From Virgibacillus halotolerans (lineage in GTDB: Bacteria; Bacillota; Bacilli; Bacillales; Amphibacillaceae): a stretch of DNA of 64,000 nt. A program made the position numbers and the translations under genes. The notes under the pieces are model-generated. The model was not told where the DNA came from and made no database searches. It was given only the letters and a program-made list of their open reading frames with translations. Location: positions 682,001 through 746,000 of the forward strand of contig NZ_JAFBEA010000001.1 of assembly GCF_016908515.1 (NCBI RefSeq). Direction: 5' to 3'. Of this stretch, positions 25,034 to 32,763 are shown in pieces. Positions within the stretch are counted from its first letter, which is position 1. Every line of letters starts with the position of its first letter.

Positions 25034-25345
25034 CTACATGTTTTTTAAACTTTCTAGAGTTACTTCAATACTAACTCGTTCGGAATCTAGTTCATTCTCA
25101 AGGTCAAAGCTTTCTTTCCTAAGTCTTTCATAATCACTTACCAATTTATCGAGATTAAAATAATTTTCGTATGAAGCCAATGAATTTGAAGTTGCTGGGG
25201 AGTTTATCACCCTTGTAGCCGCATCTTTTAGTACAAATGCCTTGTAGTATTCCGATTTCTTAGCTTCATTTTGATTATTAATTTCACTCAGTCGGTCTTC
25301 AAGCTCTTGAATAAGAACCCCTTTTGCTTTATTATAATCTCCCAT
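25034..25345 (-). CDS. Hypothetical coiled-coil protein
   Basis: 103 residues from ATG 25345 (AGGAG 9-10 bases upstream). Two helices (about 5-45 and 65-100) with heptad-like Leu/Glu/Lys patterns and no signal peptide. Not recognised. A promoter TTGTAG-17-GATAAT precedes it and a terminator of the lipoprotein-cassette type follows it, so it is a separate unit within the cargo region. Confidence 0.6.
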   Translation of the reverse strand: MGDYNKAKGVLIQELEDRLSEINNQNEAKKSEYYKAFVLKDAATRVINSPATSNSLASYENYFNLDKLVSDYERLRKESFDLENELDSERVSIEVTLESLKNM

Positions 25346-25482
25346 CTCTAACACTCCTCATCAAATATTATCCTACACCTACCAATATTCTACAAAAAAT
25401 GTCATTACCCTTCTTTTTACCTATTAATGTTTCTATGTAATACCAATCAACTGTCGCTTAATGCTAAACTTTCTGCATCTGT

Positions 25483-26400
25483 CTAATTATCATAAATTTT
25501 ATATTCAAAGACTAAATTGTTATGATCACCTTTTTTATCTGCATCATTGATCTCTACAACCTTTGTTACTGCAAACTTACCTGCTTTATTCATCCAAACT
25601 GTATAATCTGCCAAGTATGGATTTCTAACCCTTGAAGTATAATCAACATCGTCAGTACTCAACTGATCCTTTTGGGGGAAATCAGTGATTTTATTTCGAA
25701 AAGAACCGATCCTCTCAATGTTAGTACTATCTTTATAGGCATGTATATTTGTTCTACCAGATTTAGTCCACCTAGTGGTAAAAGCATATTCACCTGTGCC
25801 AATTTTATACTTCCCATCATTATGCGAGTAATTAAAGTCAGCTTTTCCTTCGAATTCAGGATTCGAGTAGTTTATTTGATCTAAATGAACACTATAATTT
25901 ATCTCATTAAAATTTTCCATTGAAAATGGATTTTTTCCGACTGGTGGCAGTTTCTTTAAATCTTCACTCCAAATGCGACCCAATAATTTTTTAAAGTTGT
26001 CTCTGTTAACGCCATCGTTAAAATCCTCATAGAGTAATCCTTCTAGAGATTCTGGTGTTTTTGCATTAGGGTTATTTCTGATTATAGGTATAATATGTTC
26101 TTTATTTCCCTTTGAAATTTCATTTGATATTATTGTAGCTTCAATACCAACGCCACCAATGTTTTTATTGGCTTTCTCCACATATTCCTCAGTACAAATA
26201 CAGAGTACCATCTTTGCATCGTTTAAACCGTTTTTCATGAATTCATTTAAATTACCACCTAGTCTTACGCTCCATTGATCAAGAAGTGCATCGACTCCAC
26301 CCGTAACCCTCAGATCATAAGCTAATTTTTTAACCCATTCTTTGTGTTCCTTACTATCATGAGAATAAGAGATAAATAAAGTTGGTGCTTGTGTATTCAA
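25483..26400 (-). CDS. SEFIR-domain protein, candidate antiphage defence
   Basis: 305 residues from TTG 26400 (AGGGGTGAT upstream), which puts the start just before the domain; the longer frame upstream overlaps a divergent promoter. Residues about 3-140 are a SEFIR (TIR-like) domain: PTLFISYSHDSKEHKEWV, DALLDQWSVRLGGNLNEFM, MVLCICTEEYVEKA and GVGIEATIISNEI. The C-terminal ~150 residues are beta-rich and unknown. Bacterial SEFIR proteins can deplete NAD and stop phage growth (bSEFIR system). Promoter is an extended -10 (TGGTAAAAT). Lysogen-expressed exclusion is inferred from context. Confidence 0.85.
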   Translation of the reverse strand: MNTQAPTLFISYSHDSKEHKEWVKKLAYDLRVTGGVDALLDQWSVRLGGNLNEFMKNGLNDAKMVLCICTEEYVEKANKNIGGVGIEATIISNEISKGNKEHIIPIIRNNPNAKTPESLEGLLYEDFNDGVNRDNFKKLLGRIWSEDLKKLPPVGKNPFSMENFNEINYSVHLDQINYSNPEFEGKADFNYSHNDGKYKIGTGEYAFTTRWTKSGRTNIHAYKDSTNIERIGSFRNKITDFPQKDQLSTDDVDYTSRVRNPYLADYTVWMNKAGKFAVTKVVEINDADKKGDHNNLVFEYKIYDN

Positions 26401-26431
26401 AATAAAATCACCCCTATTAAAAGATGATTCT

Positions 26432-26465
26432 ATTTTACCATATTTTCTAATAATTGTGGTATAAT
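26432..26465. promoter_or_regulatory. Overlapping divergent promoters of SEFIR gene and micro-gene
   Basis: Plus strand: extended -10 TGGTATAAT (26457-26465). Minus strand: extended -10 TGGTAAAAT (26432-26440). The two -10 elements are about 17 bp apart, so the two transcription units should compete. Confidence 0.6.
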
Positions 26466-26472
26466 CAACATA

Positions 26473-26660
26473 TCCACCGTCATTAATTGATGGAGGTGAA
26501 GGCTTATGATACATAAACCTGTTCGTGTACGAGCATATAAAAGATTTCGTCTAGGAGTCTTAGAGTACGTTCGTGAACATTATCGTTCTTATCCTACAAG
26601 ATAAGGATAATAATTCGCCCAATCAAGATCAAATTCTCCATTTGTTTTTTTGACGGTGGA
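26473..26660 (+). promoter_or_regulatory. Alternative RNA pairing around the micro-gene
   Basis: CCACCGTCA (26474-26482) can pair with the Shine-Dalgarno segment TGATGGAGG (26488-26496; 8 of 9, one G-U) and hide it. The same segment is perfectly complementary over 10 bases (TCCACCGTCA, 26473-26482) to TGACGGTGGA at 26651-26660, beyond the stop codon. The transcript can therefore have a closed and an alternative form. Inference from base pairing only. Confidence 0.5.
26506..26604 (+). CDS. 32-residue basic peptide, divergent to the SEFIR gene
   Basis: ATG 26506 follows TGGAGGTGAAGG. The peptide has 10 Arg/Lys and the pattern VRVRAYKR...EYVREHYRSYP, close to the short 'V.GY.R.DG.YV..HYRS.P' motif found in many small bacterial and phage proteins (from memory). 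Its promoter (TGGTATAAT) is at 26457-26465. It is one of very few rightward genes in the prophage. Function unknown; the folded leader suggests tight control, as in small toxins or regulators. Confidence 0.6.
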   Translation: MIHKPVRVRAYKRFRLGVLEYVREHYRSYPTR

Positions 26661-26699
26661 GCATTAGTTTATTATGTTCTTTTCCAAGTGCTAGTATCT

Positions 26700-26849
26700 T
26701 TACCCAACAGCTTCAGATGCATGTTTAATTTTCTCTTTCCTAATGTCATCCATAACATCCAGAGCGTCCTCATAAGTTGTACCTGTACGCCTCATCGCAT
26801 CTTGCATCTGTTTTCTAAGCTTCTTTAATATTTCTGATTGTGTAGTCAT
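26700..26849 (-). CDS. Small helical protein
   Basis: 49 codons. ATG overlaps the stop of the upstream small gene (ATGA). Sequence is helical and basic/acidic mixed (SEILKKLRKQMQDAMRRTG, DALDVMDDIRKEKIKHASEA). Not recognised. Together with the 59-codon gene it forms a coupled two-gene unit. Confidence 0.62.
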   Translation of the reverse strand: MTTQSEILKKLRKQMQDAMRRTGTTYEDALDVMDDIRKEKIKHASEAVG

Positions 26850-27025
26850 TCTTCATCATCCAGTTTACTCAAAGCTTCCCGATTATCTTCAATTGTTTCT
26901 TTGATAAGTCGTTCCTTTACTCGGTTAAGCATCTCTCTAGCTGATTCCCTAGGCAATTTTCCACTCTCAATATCTTCTACTTCCTGCAGGGCCTGAGCTA
27001 GTCGCTCTGATTGTTCCTTGTCCAT
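26846..27025 (-). CDS. Small coiled-coil protein
   Basis: 59 codons; ATG 27025 preceded by AAAGGTGAC. Charged helical sequence (EQSERLAQALQEVEDIESGK, REMLNRVKERLIKETI). Unknown function. It starts 23 bases after a terminator, so expression needs read-through or a promoter within the hairpin region. Confidence 0.62.
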   Translation of the reverse strand: MDKEQSERLAQALQEVEDIESGKLPRESAREMLNRVKERLIKETIEDNREALSKLDDEE

Positions 27026-27048
27026 ATTATGTAGTCACCTTTCGATTA

Positions 27049-27077
27049 CAAAAAGCCAGCCCAATATTGGACTGACT
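27049..27077 (-). terminator. Terminator downstream of the HNH homing-type gene
   Basis: Minus strand GTCAGTCC-AATAT-TGGGCTGGC followed by TTTTTGT; stem includes G-U pairs. Confidence 0.7.
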
Positions 27078-27181
27078 TCACTTATTTTTGTTCTATGTAA
27101 ATCTAGGTAATTGCTTTACTTTCATTATGTAATATGTTATATTTGATATGTATATAATAATTTAATTAATAAAATTAAATG

Positions 27182-27748
27182 TTAACCCACTTCAACATCT
27201 TTATATGAGAACCCGATTATGATATTCTGAATCGACCTCGTATGTACTTCTAATTTACTTGCCCACAAATTATAAAAATTACCTTTAGTACCTTCCCATT
27301 CTAACCAATCTGTCTTAATAGCTATCACGTCATCTTTGGTCAATCGCTTTTTACTCCTATTAGCCAACGTCTGTTTAGTTATCGGGCATTGGTATTGCTG
27401 TTCTCTAGTGGTTAATGCCAAATTAAACACTGAATTATTTGTTGTATCATTATCAATGTGATGCACCTCTAAGCCTTGCTTCCTCCATATTGATTTATCC
27501 TTTCCAGTCCTTGCCATCATAACTAAATTATGTATAGATATTCTTACGGGTTCACCAAATTCATCATAAATAGTGGCGTAACAATAAAGTAATGAATTAG
27601 GATTGGCTGTAATCCAAAATTGTTTCTTGTTGTTCCATACCCTACCGTTTTCCAAGTCGCAATAATAATTGCTAAACCCAGGAATCGGATAAAGCTCTAA
27701 TCCATCTTCCACCTCAATTAAATCATCTCTAAATTTTTCTGTACTCAT
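27182..27748 (-). CDS. HNH homing-type endonuclease with NUMOD4 region
   Basis: 188 residues from ATG 27748 (GGAGAG upstream). N-terminus has the NUMOD4 pattern (LELYPIPGFSNYYCDLENGRVWN), the HNH core is GLEVHHIDNDTTNNSVFNLAL with the catalytic His pair and Asn, and the C-terminal part (AIKTDWLEW ... WASKLEVHTRSIQNIIIGFSYKDV) looks like a DNA-binding NUMOD/IENR1 helix-turn-helix. Free-standing enzymes of this kind spread between phage genes. It sits alone between terminators, next to a long imperfect inverted repeat. Confidence 0.9.
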   Translation of the reverse strand: MSTEKFRDDLIEVEDGLELYPIPGFSNYYCDLENGRVWNNKKQFWITANPNSLLYCYATIYDEFGEPVRISIHNLVMMARTGKDKSIWRKQGLEVHHIDNDTTNNSVFNLALTTREQQYQCPITKQTLANRSKKRLTKDDVIAIKTDWLEWEGTKGNFYNLWASKLEVHTRSIQNIIIGFSYKDVEVG

Positions 27749-27791
27749 ACTTAACACTCTCCATATTTTTATTTAGCATGTAATCTCTTAC

Positions 27792-27905
27792 ACACTTTTT
27801 GCGACTTCCATATTATTTAACGCATAATAAAATCCACCTAAATTAATAGATGGACTCTATACACGCTAAATAGGGATATGGAGTCCCCAAAAAGTGTATA
27901 AAATT
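27792..27905. repeat. Long imperfect inverted repeat between polymerase and HNH genes
   Basis: Two arms of about 55 bases centred near 27848 share, on opposite strands, ACACTTTTTG, GACT, TCCATAT, TTTA.CGC/GCGT and TCCA.CTA. The innermost part is TCCACCTA-aattaa-TAGATGGA. The remaining bases of the 27749-28227 gap hold a terminator (27911-27954) and a possible weak stem AGAGAGA/TCTCTCT at about 28090-28167; no gene is seen. Confidence 0.6.
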
Positions 27906-27910
27906 AAACA

Positions 27911-27954
27911 CAATAAAACATCCAACACCAAAAGGGGATTAATGATGTCAGATG
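27911..27954 (-). terminator. Terminator downstream of the YonO-like gene
   Basis: Minus strand CATC..ACA and TGT..GATG pair around a loop with ATTAATCCCC, followed by TTTTATTG. Confidence 0.55.
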
Positions 27955-28227
27955 CTTTATTCTGTTGGGGATTAAATCGAGGGAAAATAATATTTCATTT
28001 CAATTACAAATCAACTATTGCTATTCCATTTAGTTGATGTTATAGTATAAATGGATAGTTTTTAACAAATTTTAAAATAAAATAAATAAAGAGAGAAAGT
28101 CGCCTACTTTGCTCAATGGCATTCAGCGCTGCAACAAAATTAGTATACATTTGCATTCCAGTCTCTCTTCACTTAGTCACCTATATCAAACTATGAAACT
28201 ACCGATAAACACTACACTTTCGCAATT

Positions 28228-30957
28228 TTATTTGTTTTTTTCGTGCACCTCTTTAAAACTATTCATGAATATTGTCTTTTGCGTCTTGTATAAGTGATTC
28301 ATTAACCGCACTACTCCACCATTTTTACCATCGTCATTAGCAATTTGATACAAAATAGAGTACATAGTATTCTTATTAATCTTCAGTCTGTTAAATTTAT
28401 CATCATACGTCCCCATTACATCTTCAAGTTGAATAAGCATTTCCTCTTCTGAATCAGCATAAACAGCTGCATTACTAGCCTTCTGCGATTCTTTAGCCAT
28501 ATCCTTTGTATTATCTATCTGCCTGCGATTAGCAGCATTCTTATCTGCTTTGACTAATAAATCATTCAAACCAATATTGTTTCTCTTTTTCCCTCTACCC
28601 AGATTATTCATGATCTCATATAAATAATCCATCGGACAGTCATAATGAGTCAATTTTAATTTTGGCTGATTTCTCTTATTTTTTGTGTGGTCAACATTCT
28701 GCACATACTTCCAAAAGTTTGGTTTAACAGGTGCATCGTTCGCTGTTTTTAATTCTAATTGCCCTCGAATATTTCTAATTTCATCATTCAACTTCACGTC
28801 ATATTGACGTTTAGCATTATCGATTGCACAGTTAGATAAAATAGCTAAAATATCCAGTCGCTTCATCAAATCAACAACATCACTATCGCTCTTACTAGCA
28901 TCATTGTTTAATTTATCCCAAATTAACGAGCAGGCAATCTGAGCCAAATTAGATGTTTCTCCTATTACAGTTTTTGATTCTGCCATTAAATTGTCCATTT
29001 CTGCTAAGTCATAATTGGTCATAACATATTCGGTAGGATCATCTGCAATTCCATTCTCACATACATTGTAGTGTCCAAAGCATTTGCCACCTAGCTTATT
29101 CATAGTTGGATTTTTAAACAGGATCATCGTATCAGAATCCATGTCTGCTCCATTTAAAATATTTAATACATTGAATCCGATTGTATTTATCATGACTACA
29201 TGTGGCGACAAATTGAAATATCGTTCTATATCGTCATTTCTAACATTTTGCACCTGCAAAACATTATTCATGCTAGTATGAGGCGACCTGAATCCCGTAT
29301 AAGTTTCATTGAATCCATCATCACCAAAAACTTTGGTGTATACTTGATTACCTGTTAGCGCCATCGGTTTAGTAATTGTTTCACCTACTGCATGATACAA
29401 GTATTCCACTCCACAGCTGAAAAGAGTTACATAATCACCTTCCAATAACAATTTCCCACCTTTTACATAGTCCACATACTTTTTAATAGTAGACTTACGG
29501 AAGTTTCTAAACACTTCTGTATTTACGATATTATTATTTTTGTTATACAGGTCAACAAACATCTGATTGCTGTTAATATCATTCTTTTCCGTCTCCAGAT
29601 ACTCAATAAAAACTTTATCTTCATTTTTCAAATCCATTATGTAATCACGTTCACGCTGACTCAGTTTTAACATATCTTCTTTGTTTGCCGGTAATGTATT
29701 CAACATCTGGTAACTCGTATTATGTAGTGGAATTTCTTCCTCCGTATAGCCTAGTTTTGTACCCTTGTCATGCTTCACTACCCCAAATTCATTGTTATTG
29801 TGACGCACAGCCTGCTTCCACACCTCATACATATTAGCTTTACCATTTGTCACCTCATGGAATTTTAGCGCTTTAAGACAACTAGGATTGATGATTAATT
29901 TTATCTCAGTTACTTTAATCTCATTATTAAACATATCTGTCAGATACCAGTTATCATAATCCTTTTCGTTTGCTTCAGCATATTCCTCAAAGAACAATTG
30001 CAGGTTCGCGGAGAAAGCAGCAGCCTTAAAAAAATGTGACCTTAGTAATTTCATTGATGTGCCCTCATCAAACTCACCGCTATCCAACATTGCCTGACCG
30101 TCAAATATTTCATTTACAACTGTATAACCTTCAACCTCAACACTCTCTAATTTACCATCAACCTTCTCAACAACATTAACTGTTTCTTTAAACGGTAGCT
30201 TTACATCATCAACTATTAGTATGCTGTCTGGATCAATTGTGATAGTGTCCTCGATGCCTGACATAACAAGTGAATCATAGCTCTTCAAGCCCGGCAAATC
30301 CACCTTAGCACCTGTTTTAAACGTCAATCCCATATGACTCCACTTAATCATAGTGTCATACAAGTCTACGTTAATCATCAGCGCTTCTCCTTTTCTGGAT
30401 TTTGCTGAGCTGCGTTTATAAAATTTATAGTTAATAGTTGTGATTTCACCAGTATCATAGTCCAAATAATCAATTTTACAGCCATTTTCATACAGGTTAT
30501 ATCTCAGATCCTCAGCAGTGACACTATCCCACTTTTCATCTGTACCATTTTCCTCAATGTCTAATTTAACCCAATCAAACCAGTCAATACTTTTGTGTAT
30601 CCGTTCAATATCATTATTAAGCTTTTTCTTTTCTGCCTGAGTTTTGGCTTTATTTAATTTATCCTCAGCTTTTTCTAGTCGATCATTTTGGTCATCAACA
30701 ATACTAGGAATAATCCCCAGTGTTTGCTGTCCGCTTTTAACATTCTGGTTAAATCTAACGTTGATGATATCGTTGCTTAATTGCTTACTTTTCTTTCTCA
30801 TGATAAATGTAGTTAATCCTACTTTTTTGAGCTTAATTGATTCTAAAGAATGCACCAACATTCCAACGTAATTAGATTTAATATTGTTACCTCTGACCAT
30901 ATGACTATGGATATCTGCTGCCTCAATCGTTTGTATGTACACACTATTATTTTCCAT
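28228..30957 (-). CDS. YonO-like single-subunit RNA polymerase
   Basis: 909 residues. Residues about 557-612 parallel the active site of RNA polymerase beta': R557-S-P (compare NRAPTLHR), then NGADMDSDTM with D605, D607 and D609 where beta' has NADFDGDQM. Length matches SPbeta YonO (about 905 residues), a DNA-dependent RNA polymerase of the QDE-1 type with both double-psi barrels in one chain. The usual Gly of DxDGD is Ser here. The region 85-115 is a coiled coil. Transcribed after the possible replication gene, ribosome-binding site AAAGGGG. Probably transcribes phage middle or late genes, or primes replication. Other parts are too diverged to assign by eye. Confidence 0.82.
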   Translation of the reverse strand: MENNSVYIQTIEAADIHSHMVRGNNIKSNYVGMLVHSLESIKLKKVGLTTFIMRKKSKQLSNDIINVRFNQNVKSGQQTLGIIPSIVDDQNDRLEKAEDKLNKAKTQAEKKKLNNDIERIHKSIDWFDWVKLDIEENGTDEKWDSVTAEDLRYNLYENGCKIDYLDYDTGEITTINYKFYKRSSAKSRKGEALMINVDLYDTMIKWSHMGLTFKTGAKVDLPGLKSYDSLVMSGIEDTITIDPDSILIVDDVKLPFKETVNVVEKVDGKLESVEVEGYTVVNEIFDGQAMLDSGEFDEGTSMKLLRSHFFKAAAFSANLQLFFEEYAEANEKDYDNWYLTDMFNNEIKVTEIKLIINPSCLKALKFHEVTNGKANMYEVWKQAVRHNNNEFGVVKHDKGTKLGYTEEEIPLHNTSYQMLNTLPANKEDMLKLSQRERDYIMDLKNEDKVFIEYLETEKNDINSNQMFVDLYNKNNNIVNTEVFRNFRKSTIKKYVDYVKGGKLLLEGDYVTLFSCGVEYLYHAVGETITKPMALTGNQVYTKVFGDDGFNETYTGFRSPHTSMNNVLQVQNVRNDDIERYFNLSPHVVMINTIGFNVLNILNGADMDSDTMILFKNPTMNKLGGKCFGHYNVCENGIADDPTEYVMTNYDLAEMDNLMAESKTVIGETSNLAQIACSLIWDKLNNDASKSDSDVVDLMKRLDILAILSNCAIDNAKRQYDVKLNDEIRNIRGQLELKTANDAPVKPNFWKYVQNVDHTKNKRNQPKLKLTHYDCPMDYLYEIMNNLGRGKKRNNIGLNDLLVKADKNAANRRQIDNTKDMAKESQKASNAAVYADSEEEMLIQLEDVMGTYDDKFNRLKINKNTMYSILYQIANDDGKNGGVVRLMNHLYKTQKTIFMNSFKEVHEKNK

Positions 30958-31375
30958 TATATTATTTTCCCCTTTATAATTTAATTTTCTATTGACCTAT
31001 GTAAATCTGTTTGGTATACTTTTATGTAGTTAAAATTAATATGTTATTATGTTATATTTTTATAGATTAATTGAATAGTAGACTAAGTTAATTTGCGTTG
31101 TGATCGGTTTTTGATCACATAGGCCGAGACTTAAACGGTTTTTGTTTAACGTCGAACATGTTTTGACCTAAGACCGTTCTTTGTACCATCTAGCCAATTT
31201 TTCCACTACGTTCCAAAATCGTCTACCTGCGGCAAAGAACCAAACCGCTGGTTATTTTCATTTATGTACTATGTAAACATTGACATACCAATACTTTAAG
31301 TTGATTTTATAAAATAAGGACGTTTAGTAACAATTGTTTAGGTTTAGGTATTGTTAGTGAATGTCCTTTTTTCTT
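30958..31375 (-). other. 418-bp non-coding leader with nested hairpins upstream of the polymerase gene
   Basis: No gene seen. On the minus strand: TGTGATC-loop-GATCACA (31099-31119) and TTAAAC-loop-GTTTAA (31131-31149) share the same 7-base loop AAAAACC; GTTCTTTG/CAAAGAAC (31176-31183 with 31233-31240); AACCA/TGGTT (31238-31253). The 5' part has a weak terminator of the preceding gene (GGAC ... GTCC, about 31317-31366). Could be a structured 5' leader, a small RNA or a replication origin. Confidence 0.55.
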
Positions 31376-32452
31376 TCACTCAATATCAAAATCAAATTGC
31401 CCACCTTCGAATATATTCTCTATAGCTTGCGTCACTTTATCTTCTTCTTGTTTTCTTATTTCCTTTTGTACGTTCACATCAGTTTCTCCATCAATCACAT
31501 AATAAATTATTTGCTTAGTATACTTTTCTAATGAGAAGTTACTTCTTAATTTCTTCAACTTTTCATTTGCGATGCTTTTTCCTTGCCTAGCCTTAGATTG
31601 TCTTTTGATTGCATTATCTAGCAATCTTGCACAAAGTAATCCATTTAATTCATTTTTATAACCTTCCCTATCAGCATCTTCTAAGTAATTGATTAACATA
31701 TCGTCCTGCTCAGAGCTTATGTACTTTCGATTTGAGGTAATTCTATAACTCATGTATGTATAATTGATATTAATCTCATCATCATTCTGGAGGTTAAACT
31801 GCAATGTATTTTTGAAATTCTTCCAGTCCCTCGAGAACATCACATCATTTAATCTTTTATATCCCATCTCAATTAGTAACTGTTTTTGACACCTTAAAAT
31901 AAATTCAACCTCATTATCTGTAGCAACTCTATGCTTACCTTCTTTTGTACAGATTGTATGTACCCATTCATAATGAATGACCGAACGTTTTACAAGGTCG
32001 TTTAACGCTGTCTTTATCGCCGCGCTGTAGTTACTATTTGTAGTGTTGAAGAAATCGTATAAGTATTCCTCTTTGATATTTATATATCTAGAAAACCTTG
32101 GTACATTTTCATTACAGAATGAATAATTATGATTGACCATATTAATTTTTCTAAGTAGTTGGCTCCTTGTTATTATTACAACTTGATCCTTAGATTCTGC
32201 TAAGTGGTCAGCTATCAACAACTGGATCAGTCCTGTAAATACATTACCACTGCCACTAGTAGCCGGCTTAGGTTTCTCATAAATCTCCTTGACTATAAAT
32301 TTATGACCTTGTTTATCCAAGAGAACATACCTTCCAATCTCCTTCATCTGAGCTTTCTTGCTGTTGGAAGTTTTGGGTTTAATCTCCAGCAACTCACATA
32401 ACTCCTTGTAGTTCTTGATTACTTCACCTACTTTTAAATTGTCTGTTTTCAC
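31376..32452 (-). CDS. Possible replication initiator or DNA-binding protein
   Basis: 358 residues from GTG (AAGGGG 9 bases upstream). Residues 1-60 (VGEVIKNYKELCELLEIKP, KKAQMKEIGRYVLL) form a small domain found at the N-terminus of several Firmicutes plasmid and phage proteins, followed by a winged-helix-like region and a basic C-terminal half (KRQSKARQGKSIANEKLKKLRSNFSLEKY). No nuclease or ATPase motif is visible. Position beside the polymerase, strong promoter and complex leader fit a replication or regulatory role; this is inference. Confidence 0.5.
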   Translation of the reverse strand: MKTDNLKVGEVIKNYKELCELLEIKPKTSNSKKAQMKEIGRYVLLDKQGHKFIVKEIYEKPKPATSGSGNVFTGLIQLLIADHLAESKDQVVIITRSQLLRKINMVNHNYSFCNENVPRFSRYINIKEEYLYDFFNTTNSNYSAAIKTALNDLVKRSVIHYEWVHTICTKEGKHRVATDNEVEFILRCQKQLLIEMGYKRLNDVMFSRDWKNFKNTLQFNLQNDDEININYTYMSYRITSNRKYISSEQDDMLINYLEDADREGYKNELNGLLCARLLDNAIKRQSKARQGKSIANEKLKKLRSNFSLEKYTKQIIYYVIDGETDVNVQKEIRKQEEDKVTQAIENIFEGGQFDFDIE

Positions 32453-32504
32453 CTATGTAGTCCCCTTTATAAATTTTGTTATAATATCGTTTAACTATTC
32501 ACCT

Positions 32505-32538
32505 TCATAGTATAAATTTCAATTTAACCACCTCCTTA
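32505..32538 (-). promoter_or_regulatory. Perfect Shine-Dalgarno with five-codon leader ORF
   Basis: TAAGGAGGTG (32529-32538), complementary to the 16S rRNA tail over 10 bases, lies 5-6 bases before TTG AAA TTT ATA CTA TGA (32505-32522). The only product would be five residues, upstream of the 358-residue gene. Confidence 0.45.
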
Positions 32539-32548
32539 AAATTCCCCC

Positions 32549-32577
32549 TTGACTATTAACTTATATGGGTATATACT
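32549..32577 (+). promoter_or_regulatory. Rightward promoter inside the leader of the 358-residue gene
   Basis: TTGACT (32549-32554), 17-bp spacer, TATACT (32572-32577). Transcripts would start near 32584, antisense to the start of the leftward transcript and to the next gene on the right. No convincing gene is downstream on this strand. Confidence 0.5.
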
Positions 32578-32637
32578 CAATTAAGTTAATAAAATAAGGA
32601 TAGCGAAAGTATATAGATAAAAGTATCGCATTCCTCA

Positions 32638-32666
32638 ATTGTAAACCCTCCGATAATAAAAGTCAA
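32638..32666 (-). promoter_or_regulatory. Leftward promoter of the 358-residue gene
   Basis: Minus strand TTGACT (32661-32666), 17-bp spacer, TACAAT (32638-32643). The 311-bp gap 32453-32763 also holds the leader ORF, an opposing promoter and a terminator. Confidence 0.65.
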
Positions 32667-32705
32667 GGGTTATTTGGCATTTATATTAATCTGTATTATA
32701 TAATG

Positions 32706-32731
32706 GAAAAACAGGCCTGGTATCCCAAGCC
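32706..32731 (-). terminator. Terminator of the DUF6414-like gene
   Basis: Minus strand GGCTTGG-GATA-CCAGGCC followed by TGTTTTTCC. Confidence 0.7.
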
Positions 32732-32763
32732 CCGGAAATATTAGTTAAGTTAATTCCAACCTT

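Noticed and set aside
26636-26662. CTCCA/TGGAG hairpin as a terminator
   Set aside because: No U-run follows on either strand; the bases are better explained by pairing with the micro-gene leader.
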